From ECT2AJA-044 sp965262845 (GTDB lineage Bacteria > Bacteroidota > Bacteroidia > Flavobacteriales > ECT2AJA-044), in contig CBDHFX010000002.1 in assembly GCA_965262845.1 (NCBI GenBank), positions 1,364,001 to 1,428,000 on the forward strand: a stretch of DNA of 64,000 nucleotides. Direction: 5' to 3'. Below the pieces are notes generated by a model, which was not told the DNA's origin, made no database searches, and saw only the letters and a list, made by a program, of their open reading frames with translations. This document shows, piece by piece, positions 52,057 to 60,766 of the stretch (the first letter of the stretch is position 1; every line of letters begins with the position of its first letter). A program made the position numbers and the translations under genes.

Positions 52057-53130
52057 ATGCCTCATTTCCACACGCTTGCGGTCAGGGAAATTCGCCGCGA
52101 AACCAAGGAGTGTGTCAGTATCGCCTTTGACGTGCCGGAAGTGCTGCAAAAAGATTTTCAATACATTCAAGGTCAATACCTGACCCTCAAAACGGATCTC
52201 AACGGCGAGGAAGTACGCCGGTCGTACTCCATCTGCAGCTGCCCGACCGGCCCGGAATTGCGTGTGGCAGTAAAGCAGGTACCGAAAGGTAAATTCTCCA
52301 CCTTCGCCAATCAGGTACTGCAAGTTGGAGACACACTTGAGGTTATGACACCGATCGGCAAGTTTTACACCGAACTCGATCCGAATAACCAAAAACACTA
52401 CGTGGCCTTCGTGGGCGGATCGGGCATCACACCGGTCATGTCTATCATGAGATCAGTCCTCTGTACCGAGCTGAAAAGCCATTTTACCCTATTCTACGGG
52501 AACAGGAATTTCGATAGCATCATCTTCCGCGACGAGATCGAAGCACTCAAGAACGAATACCTCGAACGATTGAGCGTATACCACCTGCTCAGCCGGGAGA
52601 TCACCGATGTACCTCTTTTTAATGGTCGCCTGACCGGCGAGAAAGCTTCCTTGTTCTGCGACCGGTTGTTCAACTGGAAAGAGGTTGACGAATTCTTCCT
52701 CTGCGGACCGGGCGAAATGATCATGGACATCAAAGACACCTTGATCGGAAAAGGGGTTGATAAGAAAAAAGTGCATTTCGAGCTCTTCACTACCCCGGGT
52801 CAGGCCGCACAGGTTTCCAAACCCAGGGTCAGGAAAAAACAGAGGGACGACGACAGTCAGATCGAAGTCACCCTTGACGGGATCACCTACCTCTTCGGTC
52901 TCGATCCAGACGGCCCCAGTATTCTTGATGCGGCCCTGCACCACGGTATTGACGTGCCCTTTGCCTGCAAAGGAGCGGTATGCTGTACCTGTAAGGCCAG
53001 GGTGCTCAAAGGCCAGGTAGCAATGGAAATGAACTATGCCCTTGAAGATGACGAATCCGAAGCCGGATATATACTCACCTGTCAATCCCATCCACGTACC
53101 GATAAGGTAGTGGTCAGTTTCGATGGATAG
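52057..53130 (+). CDS. paaE: Phenylacetyl-CoA epoxidase reductase PaaE
   Basis: 357 residues. FAD domain with RRSYSICSCP (R-x-Y-S), NAD-binding domain with VAFVGGSGITPVMSIMRS and FLCGPGEMIMD, then a C-terminal plant-type 2Fe-2S ferredoxin domain with Cys residues in FACKGAVCCTCKARV and ILTCQSHP. It passes electrons from NADPH through FAD and the cluster to PaaA. It is transcribed divergently from paaABCD with its own promoter; rnr follows 80 bp later. Confidence 0.95.
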   Translation: MPHFHTLAVREIRRETKECVSIAFDVPEVLQKDFQYIQGQYLTLKTDLNGEEVRRSYSICSCPTGPELRVAVKQVPKGKFSTFANQVLQVGDTLEVMTPIGKFYTELDPNNQKHYVAFVGGSGITPVMSIMRSVLCTELKSHFTLFYGNRNFDSIIFRDEIEALKNEYLERLSVYHLLSREITDVPLFNGRLTGEKASLFCDRLFNWKEVDEFFLCGPGEMIMDIKDTLIGKGVDKKKVHFELFTTPGQAAQVSKPRVRKKQRDDDSQIEVTLDGITYLFGLDPDGPSILDAALHHGIDVPFACKGAVCCTCKARVLKGQVAMEMNYALEDDESEAGYILTCQSHPRTDKVVVSFDG

Positions 53131-53210
53131 GATCTGCGACCTGCCCACATTTTTTGTGCCTCACGGCACGATACGGCCCCCTGAGGCCTTTTTCCCCACC
53201 CTCACTGCAT

Positions 53211-55373
53211 ATGGCAAAACATAAAAAAGGCGGCAACCTCAAATACAGGAAGAAGGAACTCCAGCGCCGTGTCCTTCGCATCTACCGGGAGAACGCCGGT
53301 AAAACACTCAACCACAAACAAGTTACCGCCAGGATCGGCATTGCCAATGCGCACGACCGCAATCTGATCGTACAGATCATTACAGCCCTGGCCGCGGAAG
53401 GAGTCCTTGAACAGATTGATCGCGGCAAATTCCGGCTTAGGAGCCACCAACGTCATTTCAGGGGCTGGGTCGATATGACCAGGAGCGGAGGCGGATACAT
53501 CATTCTGGAAGATACTGACGAGGACGACCTGTGGATCTCTCCGCGCAATATGAAACATGCCCTGCATGGTGACTATGTAAAAGTGTACGCGCATGCGCGA
53601 CGCCGAAACAGGAAGCCCGAAGGCGAGATCAAAGAGATCATCAAGCGGGCACGGACTGAATTCGTCGGGAAGATCGAAATATCCAGGCAGTTCGCCTTTC
53701 TTGTGCCCGATAACCCGCGAATGCACACCGACATCTACATTACAACCGATAATCTGAAAGGGGCCACCCACGGTCAAATCGCTCTCGTTAAAATGACCGA
53801 CTGGCCTGATTCGGCCACTTCACCTTTCGGAGAAGTTATTGACGTTCTCGGAAATCCGGGGGAGGCTGATGCCGAGATGCATGCTATACTCGCCGGGTAT
53901 GGTTTACCCTACCGGTTCCCCAAAGAAGTCGGGGAATGGGCCGCCAGGATCCCCAGGGAATTGGATCCCGACGAGCTCGCGCATCGCTGCGATATGCGGG
54001 ATATCACTACCTTTACCATTGATCCACACGATGCCAGAGACTTCGATGATGCACTTTCAATACAGGTCCTTGACAACGGAAACTACGAGATCGGCGTCCA
54101 CATTGCCGACGTTTCCTACTACGTTCGCCCGGGTGATCCTATTGATCGTGAAGCCTATGAGCGAGCCACATCGGTCTATCTGGTTGATCGCGTTGTTCCC
54201 ATGCTTCCGGAAGTCCTGTCGAACGACCTCTGTTCCCTGCGCCCCGACGAAGAAAAATTAACTTTCTCGGCGGTTTTTCAGATGAACGATGAAGCGCAGA
54301 TCCTCCACTCCTGGTTTGGTCGCACCGTCATCAGATCGAACCGGCGTTTTGCCTACGAAGAAGCTCAGAAGATCCTTGAAGGAACCAAAGATGATCTGGA
54401 AAACGAATTGCACCTATTCAATCGCCTCGCAAAAAAAATGCGCGCTAAACGAATACGTTCGGGTGCCATCTCTTTTCACAGCGCTGAGGTAAAGTTCCAG
54501 CTCGACAGTCAGGGCCAACCTACAGGAGTCTACTTCAGGGAATCTAAGGACGCCCATCAACTCATTGAGGAATTCATGCTCCTGGCCAATCGAAAAATAG
54601 CTGAGCTTATCGGACGTACTCCGGAAGGAACTTTCAGTAACAAAACCATGGTCTATCGGGTGCACGATGAACCCGATCCGGCCAAGGTGGCCGAATTCAG
54701 CAGCTTCGTAAAACAGTTTGGTTACCGCATGACCCTTACCAACCGGAAAACGATTACCAATTCGCTCAATGCTATTCTTGAGGAGGTCAAAGGGAAAGCC
54801 GAGGAGAATATGATCGAAAGGCTTGCGGTCCGAACCATGTCTAAGGCGATCTACTCCACGGAAAATATTGGTCACTACGGGCTGGCCTTCGATTTTTATA
54901 CACATTTCACCTCGCCTATCCGGCGCTATCCGGATGTCATGGTACATCGGCTCTTACAGCATTACCTGGATGGCAGGGATCAGCCCCGGGATGCCAACAG
55001 GTACGAAGCGCGCTGCGAGCATTCCAGTGAACGCGAAAAACTTGCGGCAGAAGCTGAACGGGCGAGTATCAGGTACATGCAGGTACTCTATATGTCGTCC
55101 CGGATCGGCCAGGAATTCCCGGGTGTGATCTCCTGGGTCACTCAATGGGGTATCTTCGTGGAAATTAACGAGAATAAATGTGAAGGACTGGTTCGTCTGT
55201 CTGATATCGGCGACGATGTCTATACCTTTGATGAAGTGAATTTCTGCATCATAGGGGAGTACACAGGCAAGATCTATCAACTGGGAGATACGGTTATGGT
55301 ACGCGTACGTTGCGCCGATCCTGATCAGAAACAGCTTAATTTAGAACTGGTACCCGACGACGGGGAGGGGTAA
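53211..55373 (+). CDS. rnr: Ribonuclease R (RNase II family exoribonuclease)
   Basis: 720 residues from the ATG at 53211 (MAKHKKGGNLKYRKKEL). An N-terminal helix-turn-helix and two cold-shock OB segments (~75-230) precede the RNB catalytic domain with HDARDFDDALSIQ, the Asp cluster that binds Mg2+, and GVHIADVSYYVRPGDPID. The C-terminal S1 domain (~630-715; GVISWVTQWGIFVEI) completes it. It degrades structured RNA 3' to 5' in rRNA and mRNA turnover. The stop is 12 bp from the convergent TPR gene. Confidence 0.96.
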   Translation: MAKHKKGGNLKYRKKELQRRVLRIYRENAGKTLNHKQVTARIGIANAHDRNLIVQIITALAAEGVLEQIDRGKFRLRSHQRHFRGWVDMTRSGGGYIILEDTDEDDLWISPRNMKHALHGDYVKVYAHARRRNRKPEGEIKEIIKRARTEFVGKIEISRQFAFLVPDNPRMHTDIYITTDNLKGATHGQIALVKMTDWPDSATSPFGEVIDVLGNPGEADAEMHAILAGYGLPYRFPKEVGEWAARIPRELDPDELAHRCDMRDITTFTIDPHDARDFDDALSIQVLDNGNYEIGVHIADVSYYVRPGDPIDREAYERATSVYLVDRVVPMLPEVLSNDLCSLRPDEEKLTFSAVFQMNDEAQILHSWFGRTVIRSNRRFAYEEAQKILEGTKDDLENELHLFNRLAKKMRAKRIRSGAISFHSAEVKFQLDSQGQPTGVYFRESKDAHQLIEEFMLLANRKIAELIGRTPEGTFSNKTMVYRVHDEPDPAKVAEFSSFVKQFGYRMTLTNRKTITNSLNAILEEVKGKAEENMIERLAVRTMSKAIYSTENIGHYGLAFDFYTHFTSPIRRYPDVMVHRLLQHYLDGRDQPRDANRYEARCEHSSEREKLAAEAERASIRYMQVLYMSSRIGQEFPGVISWVTQWGIFVEINENKCEGLVRLSDIGDDVYTFDEVNFCIIGEYTGKIYQLGDTVMVRVRCADPDQKQLNLELVPDDGEG

Positions 55374-55385
55374 ACAGCTACGGAT

Positions 55386-56222
55386 CTATGGACAGTGATT
55401 CATCAAATTGCCCAGGCTCGCTTCCGCAATACCATTTTTAACGGCCTGTTTGGCTACTCCGCAAATCTCGCCCGTGCGACCCAGCGTTTCGAGGATCTTT
55501 CCCTTTGTCAGATAGGGGCTCACTCGTTCTTTGTCGAGCTCAATGGACCTGTTGACGTCAATGAACCCAGCCACGGCATTTCCTTTCTCGTAGAAGATCC
55601 GGGCACGTTGTTCATAGGCCACGGCATTATTGGGCTCGACAACGATGAGTTGGTTACAGTAGTTCATAGCCTCGTCGAAATTATCTTTCTCTATCTCCAT
55701 TTCGGCCAGCAGGCGCAGGAGGTCCGGATCGTTTCCGCCCTCCCGGCGCAAAACGTATTCAAGGTCCTTCACGGCCGGGTCCAACTCACTGGCATGGATG
55801 TACAACTCTGCCCGGCCCAATCGGGCCATACGATTATCCGGATCATTTTTTAATACGCCCGTATAAAGTTCAACCGCTTCGCTATAATATCCCATGGCTG
55901 AAAGCCCGCGTGCCTTGGAGCTCAGGAGGTCCGCATCGGTAGGAAACCGGTTCAATCCTTCCTCATAATATTCCAGCGCTTTCGGAACCTGATTCAGATC
56001 TTCATAAAATCCCCCGAGCTGTGCATACAAACGGGCATTATCTGCATCATTTGGAAAAAGCTCCAGACATTTCCTGATCGCCACAATGGCGCAGGCTTTG
56101 TTGTTGCGTTTCAAACAGCTTTCGATTCCGGCCAAATAAGCACTGCGGGATTGAGCAGGGGACGCAAAGGATACGCCCAGGAATGCAATCGCTAACAAGG
56201 AACATTGTAGCATTCGGCTCAT
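55386..56222 (-). CDS. Secreted tetratricopeptide-repeat protein
   Basis: 278 residues, signal peptide ending at SPAQ (~24). About six TPR units cover 30-270, with the usual small/large pattern: AYLAGIESCLKRNNKACAIVAIRKCLELFPNDADNARLYAQLGGFYEDL, ALEYYEEGLNRFPTDADLLSSKARGLSAMGYYSEAVELYTGVLKNDPDNRMARLGRAELYIHA is the core run of pattern-bearing segments. Cys residues at the start and end could form disulfides. TPR proteins mediate protein contacts; the partner is unknown. Periplasmic location is expected. Confidence 0.8.
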   Translation of the reverse strand: MSRMLQCSLLAIAFLGVSFASPAQSRSAYLAGIESCLKRNNKACAIVAIRKCLELFPNDADNARLYAQLGGFYEDLNQVPKALEYYEEGLNRFPTDADLLSSKARGLSAMGYYSEAVELYTGVLKNDPDNRMARLGRAELYIHASELDPAVKDLEYVLRREGGNDPDLLRLLAEMEIEKDNFDEAMNYCNQLIVVEPNNAVAYEQRARIFYEKGNAVAGFIDVNRSIELDKERVSPYLTKGKILETLGRTGEICGVAKQAVKNGIAEASLGNLMNHCP

Positions 56223-56328
56223 ATACAGGGGCTCGGTTTGATTCGGCTAAGGTAGCAAATAATTTTGATTTACCTTGACCTCCGTTATCATTTTTGCAAA
56301 TCTCAAACGAACTTGTGCCCACGCCCCG

Positions 56329-56781
56329 TCATTGCTCCGCCTTATCAGCAAGGCGGAGCGATTCTGAATTGATGCAGAAACGCAGTCCGGAGGGAGGTGG
56401 TCCGTCGGGAAAAACGTGCCCCAGGTGAGCGTCGCAAACGTTGCACAGGACCTCCACACGGTCTATGCCGGAAGAGGCGTCTTTTTCGTACCTGATTGCT
56501 CCTTCGGCCACCGGTTCCGTGAAGCTGGGCCAGCCGGAGTCCGAACTGAATTTCACAGTGGAATCAAACAGGGGTTCATCGCAGCAAATACAGTTGTACT
56601 GCCCTGCCTCGTAGACTTCGCAGTACTGCCCTGAAAAAGCGTGCTCGGTATACTTCATTCGGGTGATCCGAAATTGCTCGGGGGTAAGTTCCTGCTTCCA
56701 GTCGTCGTCGGATCTTTCGACCCGATATGGCGGTTCAGGAGATCCGTGGTTGATATAGCGTACAACATCGCTCCAGTTCAT
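56329..56781 (-). CDS. msrB: Peptide methionine-(R)-S-oxide reductase MsrB
   Basis: 150 residues. Zinc-binding pairs C64/C67 and C113/C116 are present, SDSGWPSFTEP is the substrate pocket, and the catalytic C136 lies in GLRFCINSESLRL. It reduces the R-sulfoxide of methionine in damaged proteins with thioredoxin. No signal peptide is visible, so it is probably cytosolic. It stands alone, with ~540 bp of gene-free sequence upstream. Confidence 0.95.
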   Translation of the reverse strand: MNWSDVVRYINHGSPEPPYRVERSDDDWKQELTPEQFRITRMKYTEHAFSGQYCEVYEAGQYNCICCDEPLFDSTVKFSSDSGWPSFTEPVAEGAIRYEKDASSGIDRVEVLCNVCDAHLGHVFPDGPPPSGLRFCINSESLRLADKAEQ

Positions 56782-57325
56782 GATCGTTACTTTGAGATGC
56801 CTTCAAATATCGAATTAATACACTGACTAACTTCGGGACAAAGCAAAAGTTTTGGAGTCGTAACAAATTGACCGGTTTGTTCTGGCTGAGCAACTTCACT
56901 GGTCTGGAATTTCCTAAGAAACCGCTTGTAGTTGCTATTAACAGCATCTGGCATTCCTGGTTTCGCCTTGATCTTTCGATCTGATCCATGGCCCTGATGG
57001 CGTATTGCGCCCATAAAAGCTATGGGGAGTAATGAATTTTCACATCCCGGGCAAAAAAATTCACGACCCCTGAACTATGGAAAAAATGCCTACCTTGCAG
57101 CATTGCTGCTTAAAAACGCTCATTGGCATCTAAACGACAAGCACATGAAAACGGTTAAGACCAACCCAAAACCACCATACTCAACTATTTGGTAATATGC
57201 CTTGAAGGTACGGAACCTATGCCCTCGTCCATATATTTGATTAGTTTCATGCTCAATATGATGGATGCTTTAGTATTGTGTTTTTCTCAAAGGATTTAGA
57301 TATAATGTTTTAAAAGAAAGATAAA
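56782..57325. other. Gene-free stretch with repeat copy and left edge of an AT-rich island
   Basis: The right part of the msrB upstream region carries the fourth copy of the dispersed repeat (about 56880-57065). A 17-codon frame at 57145-57198 (KTVKTNPKPPYSTIW) looks like the start of a gene cut off by a stop. From about 57200 the DNA becomes AT-rich up to the SdpI-like gene. No promoter could be assigned. Confidence 0.5.
56880..57065 (-). repeat. Dispersed repeat, copy 4 (long form)
   Basis: Reverse complement of this segment aligns with 10391-10540 over ~150 bp with frequent substitutions and small indels, and its inner end (tagcaactacaagcgg, ttaggaa) resembles copies 1 and 2. It lies in the region upstream of msrB. 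Together with copy 3 it frames nothing obvious; the two are 46 kb apart in opposite orientation. Confidence 0.65.
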
Positions 57326-57667
57326 ATGAATTATGCTCAATTATTACATAATATTATGACAAGTCCTGTCATTTTAATCTCTCTGATAGTAATCATATTT
57401 TTTAAAGCATACCCTCCAAAAAAAATAAATCCCTGGTATGGTTATCGAACTGTTAGATCTCAGAAAAGTGAAAGGAATTGGCATTTTGCACAACATTATA
57501 GTGCTCATCTTACTTTATCTTTGAACATTATTCTTTTTCTTTTACAAATAGCCCTATATATTTTAATTAAGAATACTGTCTATGTAGATTTAGGAATTAT
57601 TGTAGTTTGGGTTTTAGGTATGGCTATATGTATATATAAAATTGAACAAAAACTTAAAGAAATATAG
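57326..57667 (+). CDS. SdpI-family membrane protein
   Basis: 113 residues, three membrane helices (about 12-28, 60-77, 84-104). Between them lies the SdpI-family signature NPWYGYRTVRSQKSERNWHFAQHY. SdpI of Bacillus gives immunity to the SdpC toxin, but most family members are uncharacterised. Base composition is markedly AT-rich and codon choice differs from the flanking chromosome, suggesting transfer. The hydrolase gene follows 2 bp after the stop, so the pair is co-transcribed. Confidence 0.78.
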   Translation: MNYAQLLHNIMTSPVILISLIVIIFFKAYPPKKINPWYGYRTVRSQKSERNWHFAQHYSAHLTLSLNIILFLLQIALYILIKNTVYVDLGIIVVWVLGMAICIYKIEQKLKEI

Positions 57668-57669
57668 TT

Positions 57670-59019
57670 ATGAAAATAAAAACATATTTAGATAAAAAAT
57701 TCTTATCTATAATTCTACTATTTTTATTTTTCATAATTCAAAATAAATCTTTATTATCTCAAAATATAATTGGAAAAGAATTTTTACTCTGTATTAATGA
57801 AACTGATTATTATTGTGCTCATGAAAAATTTGAAAAAAACTTAGCTGATAAACTCTCCATTGATGAACTCAAAAGTATTTGGGAATCTATATTAGTGTAT
57901 AGTGGAAAATTAAATTCTTATCGGTTTAACTGTTCTGAATCTTTCAATAATAATGAATTTCAAATAGATTATTTCACCTGTGAATTTGAGTTAAAGACAA
58001 TTGATCTCAAAATAGTGTTGAATAAAAATGAAAAAATAGCTGGCTTCTTCCTTGTGCCTATACATCAATGTAATATTGAAAAATCAAATTATACAGCAGC
58101 ACCATATCATAATCAAAAATTGTATCGTGAGTCAGATATTGAGATTAAAAATGACACTCTTCTTTTGAAGGCATCCCTCTGTTTGCCTATAACAAATAAA
58201 ACTCATTCCATTTGCATATTTATTCATGGTTCTGGAGCATATGATAGAGACGAGACAATTGGTGAGAATAAACCATTTAAAGATATTGCACACGGCTTAG
58301 CATCCAATGCAATAGCCTCCATCAGATTCGATAAAAGAACGTTTTCATACAAAGAATTACCTTCTGAAATGACCATTAAAGAAGAAGTAACAAATGATGT
58401 GGAATCAATCATCAAATATATACTAGAAGATAAGCAACTTAAAGAATTAGATATGTATTTGATCGGTCATAGTTTAGGAGGTATGTTAGCTCCTAAAATT
58501 GCATCGGAAAATAAAACCATTAAAGGATGTATCTTAATGGCTGCCAATGCCCGGCGGCTGGATCATTTACTCATTCCCCAAATGGAATACCTGGCGAAAT
58601 TGGACGGGCAAGTTGATATTGATGAGCAAAACCAACTAAAAAGAGCCAGAAAACAGCTAAATTATTTGAATGATAGTCTTTCATTGAATGCTCCTTCAAA
58701 TAAACTTCCGCTAAATCTTCCAGCGAGCTATTGGATGTCGTTAAAAGAATATAATCAAACCGAAACAGTACAGAACCTTCAAATTCCTATCCTATTCCTT
58801 CAGGGAAAACGGGATTATCAAGTAACTATGGATGATTACAGATTATGGAAAAAAAGTGTTTCGAGTAAAAAAAAGGTGAAATTCAAATCTTACAAAAAAT
58901 TGAATCATTTATTTTTTGAAGGTAAAGGTAAATCAACTCCTAAAGAATATCTGGAATATGCTCATGTTCCACATTATGTTGTAAAGGACATGGTTAAATG
59001 GCTAAACAGCAAGAAATGA
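57670..59019 (+). CDS. Secreted alpha/beta hydrolase
   Basis: 449 residues with a signal peptide (~1-32). Residues 35-135 form a small alpha/beta domain resembling DUF3887 (KNLADKLSIDELKSIWESIL). The alpha/beta-hydrolase domain spans ~165-449 with oxyanion block FIHGSGAYDRD, nucleophile serine in GHSLGGMLAPKI, acid in LQGKRDYQV and catalytic His in LNHLFFEG. Probably a periplasmic esterase or peptidase. AT-rich like the SdpI-like gene 2 bp upstream, so acquired as a unit. The substrate is unknown; the next frame overlaps its stop (ATGA). Confidence 0.82.
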   Translation: MKIKTYLDKKFLSIILLFLFFIIQNKSLLSQNIIGKEFLLCINETDYYCAHEKFEKNLADKLSIDELKSIWESILVYSGKLNSYRFNCSESFNNNEFQIDYFTCEFELKTIDLKIVLNKNEKIAGFFLVPIHQCNIEKSNYTAAPYHNQKLYRESDIEIKNDTLLLKASLCLPITNKTHSICIFIHGSGAYDRDETIGENKPFKDIAHGLASNAIASIRFDKRTFSYKELPSEMTIKEEVTNDVESIIKYILEDKQLKELDMYLIGHSLGGMLAPKIASENKTIKGCILMAANARRLDHLLIPQMEYLAKLDGQVDIDEQNQLKRARKQLNYLNDSLSLNAPSNKLPLNLPASYWMSLKEYNQTETVQNLQIPILFLQGKRDYQVTMDDYRLWKKSVSSKKKVKFKSYKKLNHLFFEGKGKSTPKEYLEYAHVPHYVVKDMVKWLNSKK

Positions 59020-59117
59020 TCGTCTTTTTTGATGGAGATTGCCTTTTATGTAATCGTTTTATTCATATTCCAATGAAATATGGAAGGTCTAATTTTGTAT
59101 ATGTCAAGTCATTCTGA
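59016..59117 (+). pseudogene. Truncated DCC-family (DUF393) thiol oxidoreductase-like gene
   Basis: 33 codons starting with an ATG that overlaps the hydrolase stop (ATGA). The product begins MIVFFDGDCLLCNRFIH, the DGxCxxC active-site start of DCC proteins, which are normally ~120-140 residues, but it stops after YVKSF. The rest is missing: the following DNA belongs to another gene fragment in the opposite direction. It marks the right edge of the AT-rich segment. Confidence 0.7.
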
Positions 59118-59228
59118 AAAAAAGAAAAAACAGGTACCAGTATAGGAATGTCGCGTACCACTTTTTCTACGGAATGCTCCTCATTGAAGGCCGGTATCAC
59201 AACCACGATCTTCTTTTTTATTCACTGC
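59112..59228 (-). pseudogene. N-terminal scrap of a family 2 glycosyltransferase
   Basis: Reverse-strand translation reads IVVVIPAFNEEHSVEKVV, the hallmark start of dolichyl-phosphate-mannose-type family 2 glycosyltransferases. It is preceded by a stop (tga) within ten codons and lacks a start codon, and it runs straight into the end of the truncated DCC gene from the opposite side. It is a broken gene from a rearrangement. Confidence 0.6.
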
Positions 59229-59497
59229 AGGCCATAGGTTACCCGTATCGGCTGTGCCTATCCATCCCCCTCCACGCTTTTGTTACCAATGGTAAGGGGT
59301 TCTCCCGGAGCTCCACATGGCGCTCAGCAACTTTCAAAAAAACTCAGTCGTTTGCAGGCTAATTTTTCCCGGGGGATCTTCGGTTACCATACGAACTAAA
59401 ATTAACTTTACTGTTTTTTCCTTATTTTTGGCCAGTTCATGATTTGCAAACCGGTTAGGTAAGAAAATCAGTCAGCGCACTTAATTTTATCCTTTTA
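59118..59497. other. Recombination scar with a glycosyltransferase scrap, upstream of crtZ
   Basis: No intact gene. On the minus strand about 59112-59228 encodes KKKIVVVIPAFNEEHSVEKVVRDIP, the N-terminus of a family 2 glycosyltransferase, without a start codon and cut after ~35 residues. The remaining ~260 bp contain no recognisable gene; the last 75 bp hold a crtZ promoter candidate. Confidence 0.6.
59423..59430 (+). promoter_or_regulatory. Candidate -7 promoter element upstream of crtZ
   Basis: TATTTTTG matches TAnnTTTG and lies 67 bp before the crtZ ATG. No clear -33 TTG is seen at 19 nt. Confidence 0.35.
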
Positions 59498-59974
59498 ATG
59501 TCGCTCGTAGCTTATATACTCATTTTTGTCGGTACCTTTTTCGGCATGGAATTCATAGCCTGGTTCACGCATAAATACGTAATGCACGGCTGTCTATGGG
59601 TCCTGCACAAGGACCACCACCAGCACGAACCCGGATTTTTCGAGAAAAACGATGCTTTCTTTCTGATCTTCGCTATCCCCAGCTGGCTCGGCATCATGCT
59701 GGGCATCATGTACCAGCAATACTGGGCAGTGTGGATAGGCGCTGGCATAGCAGCCTATGGATTTGCTTACTTCCTGGTGCACGACGTGTTTATTCACCAG
59801 CGCTTTAAATGGCTCCGCCGCAGCGAACATCCCTATTGGTGCGCAATCCGAAAAGCCCACAAAGTCCATCACAAGCACCTCGGCAAGGAACATGGCGAAT
59901 GTTTCGGTATGCTCGTGGTGCCCATGAGATTCTACCGCGAGGCCTTTCGTTCTATCCAGGCGCAAAAAAAATGA
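59498..59974 (+). CDS. crtZ: Beta-carotene hydroxylase CrtZ
   Basis: 158 residues of the fatty-acid hydroxylase superfamily with its histidine clusters for the di-iron centre: HKYVMHG, HKDHHQHEP, HDVFIHQR and HKVHHKH. Membrane helices flank them (~5-22, 52-70, 75-92). It hydroxylates the beta rings of beta-carotene to give zeaxanthin. The stop overlaps the ATG of the cyclase (ATGA), so the ring-forming and ring-hydroxylating enzymes are made together. Confidence 0.93.
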   Translation: MSLVAYILIFVGTFFGMEFIAWFTHKYVMHGCLWVLHKDHHQHEPGFFEKNDAFFLIFAIPSWLGIMLGIMYQQYWAVWIGAGIAAYGFAYFLVHDVFIHQRFKWLRRSEHPYWCAIRKAHKVHHKHLGKEHGECFGMLVVPMRFYREAFRSIQAQKK

Positions 59975-60666
59975 ACGAGCACTATTATTACCTGCTCATC
60001 AATGGCCTCACTCTGATCTTCCCCCTCATTCGTAGCTTCGAACCCCGAATCGCTTATTACAAAAGCTTTCGCGCCCTCTTTACCGGTATCGCCCTCACGG
60101 GCGGATTCTTCCTCATCTGGGATGCACTATTCACTGCGCGGGGAGTATGGGGCTTTAATCCCCGCTACCTCAGTGGTATCGAAGCCTTTGGCCTGCCTTT
60201 AGGCGAATGGCTTTTCTTCGTGACTGTGCCCTTTTCCTGCGTTTTTATTTACCGGGCAGTCAATTATTTTTTTCCAAAAGACCCTGCGGGTCGATGGAGC
60301 CGCTACCTGACGCATTTTCTCATCTTCTTTTCGCTGGCCCTCGCGATCATCAGCTACAGAAAGGCCTACACCTTCTGGACCTTCCTGCTGCTCGGACTCA
60401 CCCTGAGCTACCTGCACTACCGAGGCGCCAGGCATCTCGGATATTTCTATCGCGCCTACGGTGTTATACTGATCCCTTTTTTGATCGTTGACGGGCTTCT
60501 TACCGGCACGGGGATCAAGGAGGAAATTGTTTGGTACGATGACACAGAGAATTTGGGCATCCGCATCGGGACCATTCCGGTTGAAGACGCATTTTATGGG
60601 ATGTTACTGATCCTCGCAGTGATCACCATATACGAATCCCTGCAGTTCAGGGATTCGCATTCCTGA
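59971..60666 (+). CDS. Lycopene cyclase (fused CrtYcd/CarR-type domains)
   Basis: 231 residues from the ATG at 59971, with about seven membrane helices and two tandem lycopene-cyclase repeats. The first (~1-110) has FEPRIAYYKSF, WDALFTARGVWGFNPRY and GLPLGEWLFFVTVPFSCVFIY; the second (~115-231) has YFYRAYGVILIPFLIVDGLLTG, IVWYDDTENLGIRIGTIPVEDAFYG. The fused single-chain form is the usual one in Bacteroidota. It cyclises lycopene to beta-carotene, which CrtZ then hydroxylates. Other carotenoid genes (crtB, crtI) are not in the window. Confidence 0.9.
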   Translation: MNEHYYYLLINGLTLIFPLIRSFEPRIAYYKSFRALFTGIALTGGFFLIWDALFTARGVWGFNPRYLSGIEAFGLPLGEWLFFVTVPFSCVFIYRAVNYFFPKDPAGRWSRYLTHFLIFFSLALAIISYRKAYTFWTFLLLGLTLSYLHYRGARHLGYFYRAYGVILIPFLIVDGLLTGTGIKEEIVWYDDTENLGIRIGTIPVEDAFYGMLLILAVITIYESLQFRDSHS

Positions 60667-60766
60667 TTTTGATGAAGCGCTTAAGAATAAGGCATGATCC
60701 CGGGTTTTACGGTGCAAAACAGGTTGGTACGTATATAAAATCACTATCGGCTTGTATATCGGACCG

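Noticed and set aside
51952..52398. Upstream extension of the paaA frame
   Set aside because: It is antisense to paaE and lacks homology; the ATG at 51951 starts the known PaaA N-terminus.
57326..59019. SdpI-like gene with the hydrolase as a toxin-immunity or defence system
   Set aside because: No toxin gene and no defence-type domain is present; family membership alone does not support it, so it is kept only as an open question.
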